This document shows, in pieces, positions 4,679-6,019 of a stretch of 6,019 nucleotides of DNA (position 1 is its first letter; every line of letters begins with the position of its first letter). The notes beneath the pieces are model-generated. The model had not been told where the DNA came from. It made no database searches and saw only the letters and a program-made list of their open reading frames with translations. The translations under genes were made by a program, and so were the position numbers. Source of the DNA: an uncultured Clostridia bacterium (GTDB taxonomy: Bacteria; Bacillota; Clostridia; Christensenellales; QALW01); NCBI GenBank assembly GCA_900550765.1, contig URTC01000110.1, positions 1 through 6,019 of the forward strand, written 5' to 3'.

Positions 4679-6019
4679 ATGAGTATTTTCTTACAGAAAC
4701 ACCGAACCAAAACTTTTGCCTGTGTTTTAGCGCTGGTGCTTTTGCTGTGCGGCCTGGGGCTGCACCCGCTCACCGCACGGGCAGAAGCCCTCTCCCTTGG
4801 GCAAACGAACAGCTTTGAAAGCGGAACCGATATGACCGGCTGGTACGGCGCCTATGGCGTGTATACTACACTTTCTACCGACTGCGCCCATACCGGCAGC
4901 CGCTCCTTGAAATATTCCGGCCGGCAGCAAAGCTGGTACACGCCGGCCATTAACCTTTATGAAACGTTTCAAAATAACGGAGCCGGACGGTATCGGATCA
5001 GCATGTGGGTGCGTACGAATATCGTAAACCTATCAAACCCCAATATCCGAATGCTGATCCGCGGTTGGGAAGAGAATTCGTTCATCACCCAGCAAGGCTC
5101 CAATTATTTTTACACACTGACTTCACCTGTAAGGATGTCGGCAGGAGACTGGCAATATCTTTCCGGAACAGTGGATGTGCTTGCAAGCGATATTTCCGCA
5201 AATACCGGTATTTTTACATTGGCGCTGGATTATTTAGGCACAGCTGATGGCCAACTGCTGTATATAGACGATTTTTGCGTTGAAAAAGAGACCGTCGGTA
5301 CCGCATACCTGTATTTCGAGAAATCATTATATCACTTTAAACCATATAGAAATAGCGGTAATGCGATTTACTCAGTAAAAGCACATGTCTATCCGCCGAA
5401 TGCAGACGATCAGGATATCCGTTATGAATCAAGTAATACGCTTGTGGTTTCGATAAATGAAAAGACGGGGCAAGTATTCACAGGAGCTCCCGGCAATGCA
5501 ACGATTACCGCATATTTGGCTTCAAACCCGGACAAAAGAATTACCTGCCAGATTTCGGTAAAGTATGAATTATCGGTACGGCATTATTATGATCAGGGAC
5601 TTGTTGTACGTAGAGGAGATGCTGTGGGCGGAATCACAGATAATCAACAATTTACATCTGAAATATTAGAAGAAGTTTTTGGTTTGGAAATAACTACCAA
5701 TTTTATTACCACTTACTCCAGTACGGCAGACAGATGCAAAGGAACTGTAACTTCAGCAAATTTAGATACAATGTGTACAAATCACAACCCAAGCTGTAGT
5801 AATTCTGGATATATGTATTATGATTTTCATAACAATCACGATATTACAGGAAATACAAACGTAATCGTTTTTTGGTCCGGACATCGAACAGATAGAGAAG
5901 GTAATAATGCGGAAGAAGATGCCAACGTAAACAGAAGTTGCTATTATAGAGACGATGATGGTAGTGCAAACATTATGATGTTAAATAATGATGATACTTT
6001 TTATCGTAATAGATATACT
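4679..6019 (+). CDS. Secreted carbohydrate-binding-like / Ig-like domain protein, 3' end outside window
   Basis: Open for 447 codons from ATG 4679 to the right edge with no stop. An in-frame TAA at 4670-4672 excludes a start further upstream. The N-terminus is a signal peptide: basic residues to Lys11, a hydrophobic core at about 13-28, and Ala-X-Ala at 33-37 (ARAEA) for signal peptidase I. Residues about 44-202 resemble a CBM4/9-type jelly roll (NSFESG near the start, RYRISMWVRT, GDWQYLSGTVDV, LLYIDDFCVEK at the end). Residues about 209-295 resemble a bacterial Ig-like group 2 domain (YESSNTLVVSINEKTGQV, GNATITAYL). Residues about 298-447 have four cysteines (353, 366, 373, 421) and a stretch NVIVFWSGHRT at 394-404. 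I do not recognise this part; a secreted hydrolase or protease domain continuing off the edge is possible but unproven. Likely an exported surface or extracellular protein that binds glycan. Base composition falls from about 57% GC (4741-4980) to about 36% (5701-5940). Confidence 0.85.
   Translation, partial: MSIFLQKHRTKTFACVLALVLLLCGLGLHPLTARAEALSLGQTNSFESGTDMTGWYGAYGVYTTLSTDCAHTGSRSLKYSGRQQSWYTPAINLYETFQNNGAGRYRISMWVRTNIVNLSNPNIRMLIRGWEENSFITQQGSNYFYTLTSPVRMSAGDWQYLSGTVDVLASDISANTGIFTLALDYLGTADGQLLYIDDFCVEKETVGTAYLYFEKSLYHFKPYRNSGNAIYSVKAHVYPPNADDQDIRYESSNTLVVSINEKTGQVFTGAPGNATITAYLASNPDKRITCQISVKYELSVRHYYDQGLVVRRGDAVGGITDNQQFTSEILEEVFGLEITTNFITTYSSTADRCKGTVTSANLDTMCTNHNPSCSNSGYMYYDFHNNHDITGNTNVIVFWSGHRTDREGNNAEEDANVNRSCYYRDDDGSANIMMLNNDDTFYRNRYT

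Noticed and set aside
4582..4972. Minus-strand ORFs of 63 and 81 codons
   Set aside because: They lie opposite the leader and the signal-peptide/CBM region of the long plus-strand gene, lack domain features, and arise from the GC-rich 5' part.

Overview
The window looks like chromosomal DNA of a Gram-positive anaerobe of the Clostridia (Firmicutes). This is inferred from the protein sequences (an MtaB-type rather than MiaB-type methylthiotransferase, a DnaB/DnaC-type replicative helicase, a Gld/Nos-type ABC ATPase), good sigma-A-like promoters and purine-rich Shine-Dalgarno sites. Genus cannot be fixed from the sequence.

Layout. Positions 4384 down to 1 are a block of housekeeping genes on the minus strand. 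In transcription order they are rsmE (16S rRNA m3U1498 methyltransferase, 4384-3656), mtaB (tRNA ms2t6A37 methylthiotransferase, 3663-2386), a HIT-domain protein (2381-2040), a ~100 bp AT-rich gap with a likely promoter, dnaB (replicative helicase, 1938-592), and an ABC exporter ATPase that starts at 577 and runs off the left edge. rsmE and mtaB overlap by 8 bp, mtaB and the HIT gene are 4 bp apart, and dnaB and the ABC gene are 14 bp apart. This gives two tight units: rsmE-mtaB-HIT, driven by a near-consensus promoter at 4415-4443, and dnaB-ABC, with a plausible promoter at 1972-2000. The first unit groups an rRNA and a tRNA modification enzyme with a nucleotide-binding hydrolase. The second joins the replicative helicase to a membrane exporter, which has no obvious functional logic.

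On the plus strand a divergent unit begins at about 4537. A strong promoter (TTGACT, 17 bp, TATACT) carries a perfect 7-bp inverted repeat over its -10 box. It is followed by a ~107-nt 5' leader that folds on paper into a compact multi-helix element starting within a few bases of the predicted transcription start. The leader feeds an open reading frame from 4679 to the right edge with no stop in 447 codons. It encodes a secreted protein with a signal peptide, a carbohydrate-binding-like jelly-roll domain, a BIG2-like Ig domain and an unassigned C-terminal domain. Base composition and arginine codon choice shift strongly along this gene.

The minus-strand half is ordinary. The points most worth a second look are the divergent promoter, the structured leader, and the C-terminal domain of the secreted protein. 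No mobile element, CRISPR array, tRNA or rRNA gene was seen.
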